DNA of 64,000 bases from Pseudacidovorax sp. NFM-22 (GCF_021401245.1 NZ_JACBFY010000002.1:62001-126000), one strand, 5' to 3'. Positions 17,609-26,884 are shown, counted from the first letter of the stretch. Numbers and translations: made by a program. Notes: a model not told the origin generated them from the letters alone.

Positions 17609-18550
17609 TCAGCCGCGGCGCAGCTGGTCGATCAGCGCATCGAGCGCAGCGGCGGCGCCTTCGGCATCGCGGGCGCGCAGATGCCGCACCACGGCGCGCC
17701 GCAGCGGGTACAGGTCGGGCCGCGCACGCACCGACAGCACATGGGTCATGCGCTCGCGCAGCACCGTGGTCATGGTCTGGGCCATGAGCATCAGCGCGTC
17801 GTTGTGGCCGGCGGCGGCGATGGCACCAAAGAAGGCGCTGGCCGAGTCGATGCGGGCCTTGAGCGGCGCATCCTCGGGGTGGCCCTCGATCAGCGCGGCG
17901 GCCGCCTCGATGGCGTCGATCTCGTCCTCGTCCGCCCGCTCGCAGGCCAGACGCAGCAGCCGGCCGTAGAGCGTGCGGTAGGCCTCGTCCACGTCGGCGT
18001 CGCCCATGCCGCCCTGCACCACGCGGTGGCGCAGCGACTCGGCCAGGCGCATGTAGGCGCCCTTGTAGAACACCAGCGCCTGCTCGCCGGTGCCGGCGCC
18101 CAGGTGGTGCACCTCGCCGATGAAGATGACATGGTCGCCCGCGTCATGGGCGGCGAACAGGCGGCATTCGAAGCTGGCCAGGCAGTCGTCCAGCAGCGGC
18201 ATGCCCAGCTCGCCTTCGCGCCAGGCCACGCCCTCGAACTTGTGCTCGATCTTGCTGGAGGCGAAGCGGCCCGACAGCGCGTCCTGGTGCTCGCCCAGGA
18301 TGTGGATGGCGAAGCCCTCGGCCTGCTGGAAGGTCTCCAGCAGCCGGCTGGCCTTGCGCAGGCTGAACAGCACCAGCGGCGGCTCCAGCGAAACCGAACT
18401 GAAGCTGTTGCAGGTCAGCCCCGCGGGCCGGCCCTCGGCCGTGCGCGTGGTGACGATGGCCACGCCGGTCGGAAAGCAGCCCAGGTGCTGGCGCAGCAAC
18501 GTGGGCTCGATGGCGGGCCGGGTGCGTTCGGCGGTGGCAAGCGCGGTCAT
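17609..18550 (-). CDS. Flavin reductase fused to an FCD-like ligand-binding domain
   Basis: 313 residues. Residues about 15-170 are an HpaC-type flavin reductase: LLRQHLGCFPTGVAIVTTR, LTCNSFSSVSLEPPLVLFSL, FAIHILGEHQ, and HHLGAGTGEQALVFYKGAY. Residues about 185-313 are all-helical and resemble the FCD effector domain of GntR/FadR regulators: a phase FFGAIAAAGHNDALMLMAQ and an ending LRRAVVRHLRARDAEGAAA. There is no DNA-binding domain. The flavin reductase should supply reduced FMN to the luciferase-type monooxygenase whose gene ends 21 bases before this start; the fused domain could make that supply respond to a metabolite. The FCD match is by eye. Confidence 0.82.
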   Translation of the reverse strand: MTALATAERTRPAIEPTLLRQHLGCFPTGVAIVTTRTAEGRPAGLTCNSFSSVSLEPPLVLFSLRKASRLLETFQQAEGFAIHILGEHQDALSGRFASSKIEHKFEGVAWREGELGMPLLDDCLASFECRLFAAHDAGDHVIFIGEVHHLGAGTGEQALVFYKGAYMRLAESLRHRVVQGGMGDADVDEAYRTLYGRLLRLACERADEDEIDAIEAAAALIEGHPEDAPLKARIDSASAFFGAIAAAGHNDALMLMAQTMTTVLRERMTHVLSVRARPDLYPLRRAVVRHLRARDAEGAAAALDALIDQLRRG

Positions 18551-18571
18551 GGCGGGCCTTCGGCGTGCGGC

Positions 18572-19666
18572 TCAGGCCGTGGCCAGTTCGGGCTGGGCGG
18601 CGGCGGCGCGGTGCGGCGGGTCGTTGGCGATCTCCTGCTGCACGGTCGGGATGATGACCTCGGCCCAGGTGCGCAGCTGGCGCAGCATGGTCGGATGGTC
18701 GAAGTCGCCCATCTGGGTCTGGAAGCAGTAGTGCACCGGCTTGAGCGTGCGGATCTCGTTGACCACGCGCTCGATCACCGTGTCGATGCTGCCCACGGGC
18801 AGCAGGGCACGCATCTCGTCGAGCGTGGGCTCGCCCTCGACGATGCCTTCCTCGACTTGGTAGTCGTCGGCGATCTGGGCGGTGCGGCGCTTGAGGCTCA
18901 CGGCGATGCGGCGCTGGTAGCGGGCGCAGTCCAGGTACTTCTCGACCTCGTCCTTGTCGTTGCTGGCGTAGGCGGCGCGCAGCAGGCCCACGGGCACGGC
19001 GGCCGGGTCCTTGCCCTCCTGCGTGGCCACGCGGTCGATAAGGGCGCGGGTGCCGGCCAGCTTCTCCAGGCCGCCGTCGCCGCCGGAGACGAACACATGG
19101 TGGTTGCCGCGCACCGCGCGGGCGACGAAGCTCGGGTCCACGCTGGTGATCCACATCGGCGGGCCGGGCTGCTGCACCGCACGCTGGCTGATGGCGCTCA
19201 TCGGCTGCTGGTAGTACTGGCCGTCGTAGCTGAACTTGGGCTGCTTGAGGCCCAGCTCCAGCATGTCGAGCATCTCGAAGGTGCGGGCCTTGGCCGTCTC
19301 CAGCGCGACGCCGAAGCGCTCGAATTCGAAGTGCTGGTAGCCCGAGCCGATGCCCAGATTGAGCCGGCCGTTGGACAGCTGGTCCACCATCGCCACGTCG
19401 GCGATCAGGCGGGCCGGCGTGTACAGCGGCGCCACCACGATGCCCGTGCCCAGGCGGATGCGGCGCGTGGCGGCCGCGCAATGCGCGATCATCGTCAGGG
19501 GCGACGAGCACATGCCGTAGTTGCTGAAGTGGTGCTCGGCATACCATGCCGCGCCGAAGCCCAGCTCGTCCGCCAGACGCGTCTGTTCGACGGCGTCCCG
19601 CAGGATCTCGTGCGAGGTCTTATGTTTGTTCCGCTGCTGCATCAGAATGAAGATTCCGAAGTCCAT
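18572..19666 (-). CDS. Luciferase-like (LLM class) flavin-dependent monooxygenase
   Basis: 364 residues. Starts MDFGIFILMQQRN, with the LLM motifs ADELGFGAAWYAEHHFSNYG, TRRIRLGTGIVVAPLYTPAR and LSNGRLNLGIGSGYQ. Such enzymes use reduced flavin from a partner reductase to oxygenate ketones, amines or sulfonates; Baeyer-Villiger oxidation of a cyclic ketone would fit the acyl-CoA enzymes downstream, but this is inference. The ATG has AGGAG about 9 bases upstream and is the first gene of the operon. The divergent LysR gene across a 102-base gap is the natural regulator. Confidence 0.9.
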   Translation of the reverse strand: MDFGIFILMQQRNKHKTSHEILRDAVEQTRLADELGFGAAWYAEHHFSNYGMCSSPLTMIAHCAAATRRIRLGTGIVVAPLYTPARLIADVAMVDQLSNGRLNLGIGSGYQHFEFERFGVALETAKARTFEMLDMLELGLKQPKFSYDGQYYQQPMSAISQRAVQQPGPPMWITSVDPSFVARAVRGNHHVFVSGGDGGLEKLAGTRALIDRVATQEGKDPAAVPVGLLRAAYASNDKDEVEKYLDCARYQRRIAVSLKRRTAQIADDYQVEEGIVEGEPTLDEMRALLPVGSIDTVIERVVNEIRTLKPVHYCFQTQMGDFDHPTMLRQLRTWAEVIIPTVQQEIANDPPHRAAAAQPELATA

Positions 19667-19768
19667 GGCCGTTGCTCCTGATCGTTGGTTCGTGACGTGG
19701 ATCAATGCTAGGAACGCCCCGGCCTGCCAGCGCACCGTCATGCGCACACCTTCTTTGCGTCTTTCGAA

Positions 19769-20686
19769 ATGAAGGCCCTCGACTCGCTGCGCATCTTCGT
19801 CACCACCCAGCGCAAGGGCAGCCTGTCGGCCGCGGCGCGCAGCCTGAGCCTGTCGCCCGCCACCATCTCGCGGCGCATCAGCGCACTGGAGGAGGAGCTG
19901 GGCGTGCAGCTGGTGGACCGCACCAGCCGCAACCTCAAGATGACCGAAGCCGGCCAGGCCTTCCTCTCACGCGCCGAGGGCGTGCTGGAGGCCATGGCCG
20001 ATGCCGAGCAGGCCGCGCGCAATGCCCGCCAGCGTCCCGAGGGCCGGCTGCGCGTGCATTCGCGCACCCACATCGGCCTGCGCGTGGTGGCGCCGCTGCT
20101 GCCGCGCTTTGCGCAGCGCTATCCGGACATCCAGGTGCAGATCGAGCTGTCGGAACACCCGGTCAACCTGGTCGAGCACGACTTCGACGTGGACATCCGC
20201 ACCGGCGAATCCAACGACTCCGGCTTCGTCATCAAGCGGCTGCTCTCCAGCGACGAGGTGCTGGTGGCCAGCCCCGCCTACCTCAAGACCAATTCGCGCA
20301 TCAGGCACCCGAACGACCTGCCCCAGGCCCGGTGCCTCACCTACCGGCGCGAGCACGAGGCCACCAGCTGGAAGTACGTGGACGAACAGGGCGTGCAGCA
20401 GGAGCTGGCGATCCAGGGCGTGCTCAGCGCCAACAACGGCGAGATGCTGCGCCTGGCGGCGCTCGGCGGCATGGGCGTGGCGCTGCTGTCCGAGCCCACG
20501 GTGCGCAGCAACCTGCAGGACGGCACGCTGGTGCGCCTGCTGCCCGAGTACCGCTTCGCGGTGCGGGCTTTCTCCAACGGCATCTTCGCGGTGTTCCGCC
20601 AGAACCGCGCGCTGCCGCTGAAGGTGCGGGCCTTCGTGGACTTCGTGGCCGAGGCGCTGCAGGACGACGCGCCGGCCGATCTCTGA
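19769..20686 (+). CDS. LysR-type regulator facing the LLM operon
   Basis: 305 residues. N-terminal winged helix-turn-helix (LSAAARSLSLSPATISRRI) and a LysR substrate-binding domain, of the group with short tail seen in DmlR/AaeR-like proteins. It is divergent from the luciferase-type monooxygenase gene; the 102-base space between the two starts must hold both promoters. I saw no clean T-N11-A box there. The inducer would be a metabolite of the catabolic operon. Its 3' end lies 9 bases from a convergent LysR gene. Confidence 0.9.
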   Translation: MKALDSLRIFVTTQRKGSLSAAARSLSLSPATISRRISALEEELGVQLVDRTSRNLKMTEAGQAFLSRAEGVLEAMADAEQAARNARQRPEGRLRVHSRTHIGLRVVAPLLPRFAQRYPDIQVQIELSEHPVNLVEHDFDVDIRTGESNDSGFVIKRLLSSDEVLVASPAYLKTNSRIRHPNDLPQARCLTYRREHEATSWKYVDEQGVQQELAIQGVLSANNGEMLRLAALGGMGVALLSEPTVRSNLQDGTLVRLLPEYRFAVRAFSNGIFAVFRQNRALPLKVRAFVDFVAEALQDDAPADL

Positions 20687-20695
20687 GGCGGGTGC

Positions 20696-21616
20696 CTATG
20701 TGCCGGCGCTGCCGTTGAGCTGCAGTGCCAGGCTGTCGACGAAGGCGCGCACGCGCGCCGAGTGCTGGTGCCGCTGCGGATAGACCGCATAGATGTCGGC
20801 ATCGGGCGTGTCGAACTGCGGCAGCACCTGCACCAGCCGGCCGCTGTCCAGGTAGCGGCGGATGTCCCATTCGGCCCGCATCAGGATACCGTGGCCCGCC
20901 AGCGCCCAGGCCACGGCGATCTCGCCGTCGTTGGTCGTGAGGTTGCCGCGGATCTTGACGGACTCGGCGGCCTTGCCCCGCGTGCGATGGCTGGCGAGCC
21001 GCCAGACGCCATAGGCCTCCTCGCCCTGCCGGATGCCGATGCAGTTGTGCCGCACCAGGTCTGCCGGATTGCGCGGGTGGCCGTGCCGGGCCAGATAGGC
21101 CGGTGCTGCACACAGCAGCCGCCGGTTGGCCGCCACATGCCGGGCGATCACGCGGGCCTCGGGCGGCGCGCCGAAGCGCACGCAGACGTCGTAGGCGTCG
21201 TCGGTCAGCGGCGGTGGATTGACGGACAGCTGCAGCTGCACCTCCACGTCGGGGTACTGCCGGACGAAGCGGGAGATGACGGGTGCCACATGGCTGCGGC
21301 CGAAGCCCAGCGTGGCATTGACCCGCAGCAGCCCCTGCGGCTGGGCCTGCGTGCCCGAGAGCAGCTCGTCCAGCGAATCGATCTCGGCCAGCACCCGGCG
21401 GGCGCCGGCCAGCAGCGTCTCGCCCTCGGGCGTGAGGCTCATGCGGCGGGTGGTGCGGTTGACCAGCGCGACCTGCAGGCGCGCTTCCATCTGCGCCAGG
21501 TGCTTGCTGACCGCGGGCGTGGTGATGCCGAGTTCCCGGGCCGCCGCGCTCAGGCTGCCCGCACGCGCCAGCGCCGAGAAGAAGCCGATGTCGCCCGGAA
21601 GAATCCTGCCGCTCAT
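20696..21616 (-). CDS. LysR-type regulator of the tartrate operon
   Basis: 306 residues: winged helix at residues 8-65 (FSALARAGSLSAAARELGITTPAVSKHL) and LysR effector domain (VNATLGFGRSHVAPVIS, ARHVAANRRLLCAAPAYL). It is divergent from the tartrate dehydrogenase gene across 110 bases, the same arrangement as ttuA in the Agrobacterium tartrate locus and dmlR of E. coli. Likely activates the operon in the presence of tartrate or malate. No other target is nearby; the gene is convergent with the preceding LysR. Confidence 0.88.
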   Translation of the reverse strand: MSGRILPGDIGFFSALARAGSLSAAARELGITTPAVSKHLAQMEARLQVALVNRTTRRMSLTPEGETLLAGARRVLAEIDSLDELLSGTQAQPQGLLRVNATLGFGRSHVAPVISRFVRQYPDVEVQLQLSVNPPPLTDDAYDVCVRFGAPPEARVIARHVAANRRLLCAAPAYLARHGHPRNPADLVRHNCIGIRQGEEAYGVWRLASHRTRGKAAESVKIRGNLTTNDGEIAVAWALAGHGILMRAEWDIRRYLDSGRLVQVLPQFDTPDADIYAVYPQRHQHSARVRAFVDSLALQLNGSAGT

Positions 21617-21726
21617 GCCACCATCCTTGACCCCAGGTTAAAAGCGGGTTGACTGTAGCGGCGTTCGCCGAGGCGTGCATTGCCTACAGTGCCCTCATCG
21701 CAATCCATCACTGCAGCGGAGACAGC

Positions 21727-22815
21727 ATGAAGGTCTACAAGATCGCAACCATTCCCGGCGACGGCATCGGCAAGGAGGTCGTGCCCGCGGGGCGGCAGGT
21801 GCTGGAGGCGTTGGCCGAGGGCAGCACGGCCTTCCGCTTCGAGTTCGAGGACTTCGGCTGGGGCGGCGACTACTTCCGCGAGCACGGCGTGATGATGCCG
21901 GAGGACGGCCTGTCGGCGCTGCGCGGCAAGGACGCCATCCTCTTCGGCTCGGCCGGCGATCCGCACATCCCCGACCATGTGACGCTCTGGGGCCTGCGCC
22001 TGAAGATCTGCCAGGGCTTCGACCAGTACGCCAACGTGCGTCCCACGCGCATCCTCCCGGGCATCGACGCGCCGCTCAAGCGCTGCGGGCCGCAGGACCT
22101 GAACTGGGTCATCGTGCGCGAGAACTCCGAGGGCGAGTACTCGGGCGTGGGCGGGCGCGTGCACCAGGGGCATCCCATCGAGGCGGCCACCGACGTGTCC
22201 ATCATGACCCGCGTGGGCGTGGAGCGCATCCTGCGCTTCGCCTTCCGCCTGGCCCAGTCGCGGCCGCGCAAGCTGCTGACGGTGGTCACCAAGAGCAACG
22301 CGCAGCGCCACGCCATGGTGATGTGGGACCAGATCGCCGCGGAGGTGGCGACCGAGTTTCCCGACGTCACCTGGGACAAGGAACTGGTGGACGCCATGAC
22401 GGCGCGCATGGTCAACAAGCCGGCCACGCTCGACACCATCGTCGCCACCAACCTGCATGCCGACATCCTGAGCGACCTGGCCGCCGCGCTGGCCGGCAGC
22501 CTGGGCATCGCGCCCACCGGCAACATCGACCCGGAGCGCCGCTATCCCTCGATGTTCGAGCCCATCCACGGCTCGGCCTTCGACATCATGGGCCAGGGGC
22601 TGGCCAACCCGGTGGGCACCTTCTGGTCGGTGGTGATGCTGCTGGAGCACCTGGGCGAGCACGAGGCCGCCGCCCGCGTCATGCAGGCCGTCGAGCAGGT
22701 CACGGCGGACGTGCGCCTGCACACCCGCGACCTGGGCGGCAGCGCCACCACGGCCCAGGTGACCGAGGCCGTCTGCCGCCAGCTGGCCGGCTCGCCCGCG
22801 CGCAAGGCGGCCTGA
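21727..22815 (+). CDS. ttuC: Tartrate dehydrogenase / D-malate dehydrogenase (decarboxylating)
   Basis: 362 residues of the isopropylmalate/isocitrate dehydrogenase fold. MKVYKIATIPGDGIGKEVV opens it; IVRENSEGEYSGVGGR is the substrate loop typical of tartrate/D-malate enzymes; NLHADILSDLAAAL and FEPIHGSAFDIMGQG hold the metal and NAD contacts. It oxidises tartrate or D-malate with NAD and divalent metal. The ATG at 21727 has GGAGA a few bases upstream and gives family length; an upstream in-frame start would add unlikely residues. The next genes, glycerate kinase and pyruvate kinase, complete the route to pyruvate. Confidence 0.92.
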   Translation: MKVYKIATIPGDGIGKEVVPAGRQVLEALAEGSTAFRFEFEDFGWGGDYFREHGVMMPEDGLSALRGKDAILFGSAGDPHIPDHVTLWGLRLKICQGFDQYANVRPTRILPGIDAPLKRCGPQDLNWVIVRENSEGEYSGVGGRVHQGHPIEAATDVSIMTRVGVERILRFAFRLAQSRPRKLLTVVTKSNAQRHAMVMWDQIAAEVATEFPDVTWDKELVDAMTARMVNKPATLDTIVATNLHADILSDLAAALAGSLGIAPTGNIDPERRYPSMFEPIHGSAFDIMGQGLANPVGTFWSVVMLLEHLGEHEAAARVMQAVEQVTADVRLHTRDLGGSATTAQVTEAVCRQLAGSPARKAA

Positions 22816-22928
22816 GCCCGCCGCCGTCCGCGGCACTGCGCACCGCGCGGCGCCGCGGCGCCTGAGGCCCGCCGCCGCCACACGGCAGCGCGGCAGGCCC
22901 TTCCCCTTCCCTTCGCCAAGGAGATGCC

Positions 22929-24248
22929 ATGCAGCCTGCGCTGCAGGATCCGCCGCGCCTGCTGCGCGGCATGTTCGACGCCGCCGTCGCCGCCGCCCAG
23001 CCGGCCCTGTGCCTGCCGGCGATGCTGCCGTCGCCGCCCGCGGGCAGAACCGTGGTGATCGGCTTCGGCAAGGCCGCCGCGGCCATGGCGCAGGTGGTCG
23101 ACGGCCACTGGGCCGGCGAACTCTCGGGCGTGGTCGTCACGCGCTATGGCCATGGCGCGCCCTGCGGCCGCATCCGCGTGATGGAGGCCGCCCATCCCGT
23201 GCCGGACGACGCCGGCCTGGCCGCCAGCGCGGCCCTGCTGGCGGCCGTGCAGGGCCTGGGGCCCGAGGACGTGGTGCTGTGCCTGGTCTCCGGCGGCGGC
23301 TCGGCCCTGCTGCCCTGGCCGCTGCCGGGGCTGACCCTGGCCGACGAACAGGCCATCGCCCGCCAGCTGCTGGCCAGCGGTGCCTCCATCGCCGAGATGA
23401 ACTGCGTGCGGCGACACCTGTCCGGCATCAAGGGCGGCCGCCTGGCGCTGGCCTGCCGGCCCGCGCGGGTGGTCAACCTGCTGCTGTCGGACGTGCCGGG
23501 CGACGACCCGGCGGACATCGCGTCCGGCCCTACGGTGCCCGATCCAAGCGACTGTGCGCAGGCCCTGGAGATCCTCCACCGGCACCGCATCGCCGTGCCC
23601 GAGGCCGCCCTGGCGCTGCTGCGCACGGGCGAGGCCGAGACGCCGAAGCCGCACGATCCCCGCCTGCCCCCCATCGAGAACCGCATGGCGGTCACGCCGC
23701 AGCGGGCGCTCGAAGCCGCGGCCCAGGCGGCCGGGCGCGCCGGCATCGCCGTGCACATCCTCGGCGATGCCATCGAGGGCGAGTCGCGCGACGTGGCCAA
23801 GGTCATGGCCGCCATGGCGCTGCAGGTGGCACGCCGCGACCAGCCCTTCATGGCGCCCTGCGTGCTGCTCTCGGGCGGCGAGACCACGGTGAGCCTGCGC
23901 GGCCACGGGCGGGGCGGGCGCAACGTGGAGTTCCTGCTCGCGCTGGCCCTGGCGCTGCAGGGGCATCCACGCATCCATGCGCTGGCGGCCGACACCGACG
24001 GCGTGGATGGCATCGAGGAAATCGCCGGCGCCGTGATCGATCCGCAGACGCTGGCCCGCGCCCATGCGGCCGGCCTGCGCCCGCGCGAGCGGCTCGACGA
24101 CAACGATGCCCATGCCTTCTTCGAGGCGCTGGGCGATGCCGTGGTCACGGGCCCGACCCGCACCAACGTGAACGACTTCCGGGCCGTGCTGGTGCTGCCG
24201 CCGCACGGCGAGTCCAACGACGCGGCCCGTCCGCACGCACGCCCATGA
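22929..24248 (+). CDS. ttuD: Type II glycerate kinase (TtuD/GckA, formerly hydroxypyruvate reductase)
   Basis: 439 residues of the MOFRL/DUF4147 glycerate 2-kinase family. VIGFGKAAAAMAQ and CLVSGGGSALLPWPLPG near the N-terminus, NCVRRHLSGIKGGRLA and LLSDVPGDDPADIASGPT in the middle, and the C-terminal LSGGETTVSLRGHGRGGRN and AADTDGVDG motifs. It phosphorylates D-glycerate to 2-phosphoglycerate. AAGGAG lies about 6 bases before the ATG. In tartrate loci this gene links tartrate-derived glycerate to glycolysis. Stop overlaps the pyruvate kinase ATG as ATGA. Confidence 0.92.
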   Translation: MQPALQDPPRLLRGMFDAAVAAAQPALCLPAMLPSPPAGRTVVIGFGKAAAAMAQVVDGHWAGELSGVVVTRYGHGAPCGRIRVMEAAHPVPDDAGLAASAALLAAVQGLGPEDVVLCLVSGGGSALLPWPLPGLTLADEQAIARQLLASGASIAEMNCVRRHLSGIKGGRLALACRPARVVNLLLSDVPGDDPADIASGPTVPDPSDCAQALEILHRHRIAVPEAALALLRTGEAETPKPHDPRLPPIENRMAVTPQRALEAAAQAAGRAGIAVHILGDAIEGESRDVAKVMAAMALQVARRDQPFMAPCVLLSGGETTVSLRGHGRGGRNVEFLLALALALQGHPRIHALAADTDGVDGIEEIAGAVIDPQTLARAHAAGLRPRERLDDNDAHAFFEALGDAVVTGPTRTNVNDFRAVLVLPPHGESNDAARPHARP

Positions 24249-25660
24249 GACGACACCGACAGGCCAAGATCGTGGCCACGCTGGGACCCGCCAGCGACCA
24301 TCCCGAGCGCATCCGCGCGCTCTTCGACGCAGGTGCGGATGTGTTCCGCCTGAACTTCAGCCATGGCACGGCGCAGGACCACCAGCGACGCCTGGCGGCC
24401 ATCCGCGAGATCGAGCGCCAGACCGGGCGCCCCATCGGCGTTCTGATGGACCTGCAGGGCCCCAAGCTGCGCATCGGCACCTTCGCTGCCGGCCCGGTGA
24501 CGCTGGCCGACGGCGCGCGCTTCAGCCTGGTGCTGGACGCCGACACGGCAGGCGATGCCACGCAGGTCGCCCTGCCCCATCCGGAGATCTTCGAGGCGCT
24601 CAGTGCCGGCACCGAACTGCTGCTCGACGACGGTCGCATCCGGCTGCGCGTGGAAGCCTGCGGCCCGGGCTTCGCACACACGCGGGTCGTGACGGGCGGG
24701 CGCCTGTCCGACCGCAAGGGCGTGAACGTGCCCGGCGTGGTGCTGCCGCTGTCCGCGCTCACGGCCAAGGACCGCGCCGACCTGGCGGTCGGGCTGCAGC
24801 TTGGCGTGGACTGGATCGCCCTGTCCTTCGTGCAGCGGCCCGAGGACATCGCGGAACTGCGCGCCCTGGTGGGCGGGCAGGCCGGTATCGTGGCCAAGCT
24901 GGAGAAGCCCGCGGCCATCGCCAGCCTGGAGGCCATCGTGGCCGAGGCCGATGCCGTGATGGTGGCGCGCGGCGACCTCGGCGTGGAACTGCCGGCCGAA
25001 CAGGTGCCCGCCCTGCAGAAGCGCATCGTGCGGACCTGCCGAGACGCCGGCAAGCCGGTGATCGTGGCCACGCAGATGCTCGAATCGATGGTGGCTGCCC
25101 CCGTGCCCACGCGCGCCGAGGCGTCGGACGTGGCCACCGCCATCTACGAAGGCGCCGATGCGGTGATGCTGTCGGCCGAATCGGCCAGCGGCAACCATCC
25201 GGTCGAGGCCGTGCGCATGATGGACCGCATCGTCCACCACACCGAACGCGATGCGGCGTTCCGGCCGGGCATCGACGCCTCGCGCGCCCTGCCCCAGGCC
25301 CGCGTTGCCGATGCGATCGGCGCAGCCCTGCGCGACGTCACAGGCCTGCTGCGGGCTGCGGCAGCCGTCGCCTACACCAGTTCCGGCCACTCGGCACTGC
25401 GCATGGCGCGAGAACGGCCCGACGCACCCATCATCGGCATGACGCCCCGCACCGCCACCGCACGCCGGCTGGCCCTTGCCTGGGGGGTCCATGCCGTGCT
25501 CTGCCATGAAGTGCAGAGCGTGTCGGAGATGACCGAAGTGGCGGTGGACACCGCCCTGCGCGGCGGCTTCGGCACGGCGGGCCAGTTCGTCGTGATCGCC
25601 GCCGGCATGCCCTTCGCCACGCCGGGCACCACCAACCTGCTGCGGGTGGCACCGCTGTGA
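24245..25660 (+). CDS. ttuE: Pyruvate kinase of the tartrate operon
   Basis: 471 residues, full length for the enzyme. Substrate and metal motifs are intact: ATLGPAS, DVFRLNFSHG, MDLQGPKLRIG, the signature VAKLEKPAAIASLEAIV with its active-site lysine, and TRAEASDVATAIYEGADAVM. The C-terminal domain ends TNLLRVAPL. It makes pyruvate and ATP from phosphoenolpyruvate. Position after glycerate kinase, with an overlapping start, matches ttuE of the Agrobacterium tartrate cluster, so it is likely a pathway-dedicated copy. Enolase is not in the window. Confidence 0.93.
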   Translation: MRRHRQAKIVATLGPASDHPERIRALFDAGADVFRLNFSHGTAQDHQRRLAAIREIERQTGRPIGVLMDLQGPKLRIGTFAAGPVTLADGARFSLVLDADTAGDATQVALPHPEIFEALSAGTELLLDDGRIRLRVEACGPGFAHTRVVTGGRLSDRKGVNVPGVVLPLSALTAKDRADLAVGLQLGVDWIALSFVQRPEDIAELRALVGGQAGIVAKLEKPAAIASLEAIVAEADAVMVARGDLGVELPAEQVPALQKRIVRTCRDAGKPVIVATQMLESMVAAPVPTRAEASDVATAIYEGADAVMLSAESASGNHPVEAVRMMDRIVHHTERDAAFRPGIDASRALPQARVADAIGAALRDVTGLLRAAAAVAYTSSGHSALRMARERPDAPIIGMTPRTATARRLALAWGVHAVLCHEVQSVSEMTEVAVDTALRGGFGTAGQFVVIAAGMPFATPGTTNLLRVAPL

Positions 25661-25763
25661 GCGCGCCACTGTTGAACAGCGGTTAAGAAAGCCTTCACTG
25701 CACAGGCATGCCGTGATGGGACGGCCTGCCTACCCTTGAGTCCACAACCGAAACGGAGACAAC

Positions 25764-26738
25764 ATGAGCAAGAGCCGCATCCTTCGCACGGCGGGAATCG
25801 CCACGGCCCTGGCCCTGGCCACAACGCTGGCCGGTGCACAGAACTGGCCTTCACGGCCCATCAGCCTGATCGTGCCCTTCCCGCCCGGCGGCAGCTCGGA
25901 CGTGCTGGCACGGTCGCTCACCGACAAGCTGTCGCAGACCCTGGGGCAGCCTGTGCTGGTCGAAAGCCGGCCCGGCGCGGGGGCCACGGTGGGCGCCGAC
26001 TTCGTGGCCAAGGCCAAGCCCGACGGCTACACGCTGCTGATGGGGGCCGTCCACCACACCATCGCGACGAGCGTCTACCGCAAGCTGCCCTACGACTTCG
26101 AGAAAAGCTTCGAGCCCGTGACCACCATCGCGCTGGTGCCCAACGTGCTGGTCGTCAACGCCAAGAGCAGCGCCACCGATGTGAAGGCCCTGGTCGCCCA
26201 GGCCAAGGCCGCACCGGGCCGCCTGTCCTATGGCTCCAACGGCAACGGCACCGTGCAGCATCTGATCGGCACGCAGTTCGCGAGCCAGACCGGCGTCGAG
26301 CTGCTGCATGTGCCGTACAAGGGCAGCGCGCCGCTGACCACCGACCTGCTGGGCGGCCAGGTCGACATGTCCTTCGACACCATCACCCCGGTCATCCAGC
26401 ACATCCGTGCCGGCAAGCTGCGGCCCCTGGCCGTGACCACCGCGAAGCGCTCCAGCGCGCTGCCCGACGTGCCCACGCTGGCGGAGTCCGGCCTGAAGGA
26501 CTTCGACCAGGGCACCTGGTTCGGCGTGCTGGCACCCAAGGGCACGCCGCGCGACATCGTGGTCAGGCTCAATGCCGAGATGGTGAAGATCATCCAGTCG
26601 CCCGACTTCCGCAAGCGCATGGAAGAGATCGGCGCCGAGCCCGTGGGCAACACGCCCGAGCAGATGGCCGCGCAGATCCGCGGCGACACCGCCAAGTACG
26701 CCCAGCTCGTCAAGGACGCCAAGGTGTCCGTCGACTGA
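25764..26738 (+). CDS. Bug-type solute-binding protein, likely for tartrate
   Basis: 324 residues with signal peptide (ILRTAGIATALALATTLAGA, then QNWPSRP) and Bug motifs ISLIVPFPPGGSSD, VESRPGAGATVG, DGYTLLMG, HVPYKGSAP and PKGTPRDI. It follows pyruvate kinase by about 100 bases on the same strand with a good GGAGA site. In the Agrobacterium locus a permease (TtuB) serves the pathway; here this periplasmic binder takes that place, so uptake may run through a tripartite transporter encoded elsewhere. Tartrate as ligand is inferred from position. Confidence 0.88.
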   Translation: MSKSRILRTAGIATALALATTLAGAQNWPSRPISLIVPFPPGGSSDVLARSLTDKLSQTLGQPVLVESRPGAGATVGADFVAKAKPDGYTLLMGAVHHTIATSVYRKLPYDFEKSFEPVTTIALVPNVLVVNAKSSATDVKALVAQAKAAPGRLSYGSNGNGTVQHLIGTQFASQTGVELLHVPYKGSAPLTTDLLGGQVDMSFDTITPVIQHIRAGKLRPLAVTTAKRSSALPDVPTLAESGLKDFDQGTWFGVLAPKGTPRDIVVRLNAEMVKIIQSPDFRKRMEEIGAEPVGNTPEQMAAQIRGDTAKYAQLVKDAKVSVD

Positions 26739-26884
26739 TTGCCTAAGGCCGGCAGCGCCGGCCGCCCGCGGCACCTGCAGCACCTGCAGCACCTGCGTGC
26801 TGCCCTTCACCTTGCACCCGCCGTTCGCCGCCCCACGCGGCGAGGACGGCCTGCGTGCGCCCCCCAGCACCAAGAGGAGACATC

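Noticed and set aside
21617-21726. LysR T-N11-A box before the tartrate dehydrogenase
   Set aside because: Several weak matches overlap; none stands out as a dyad.
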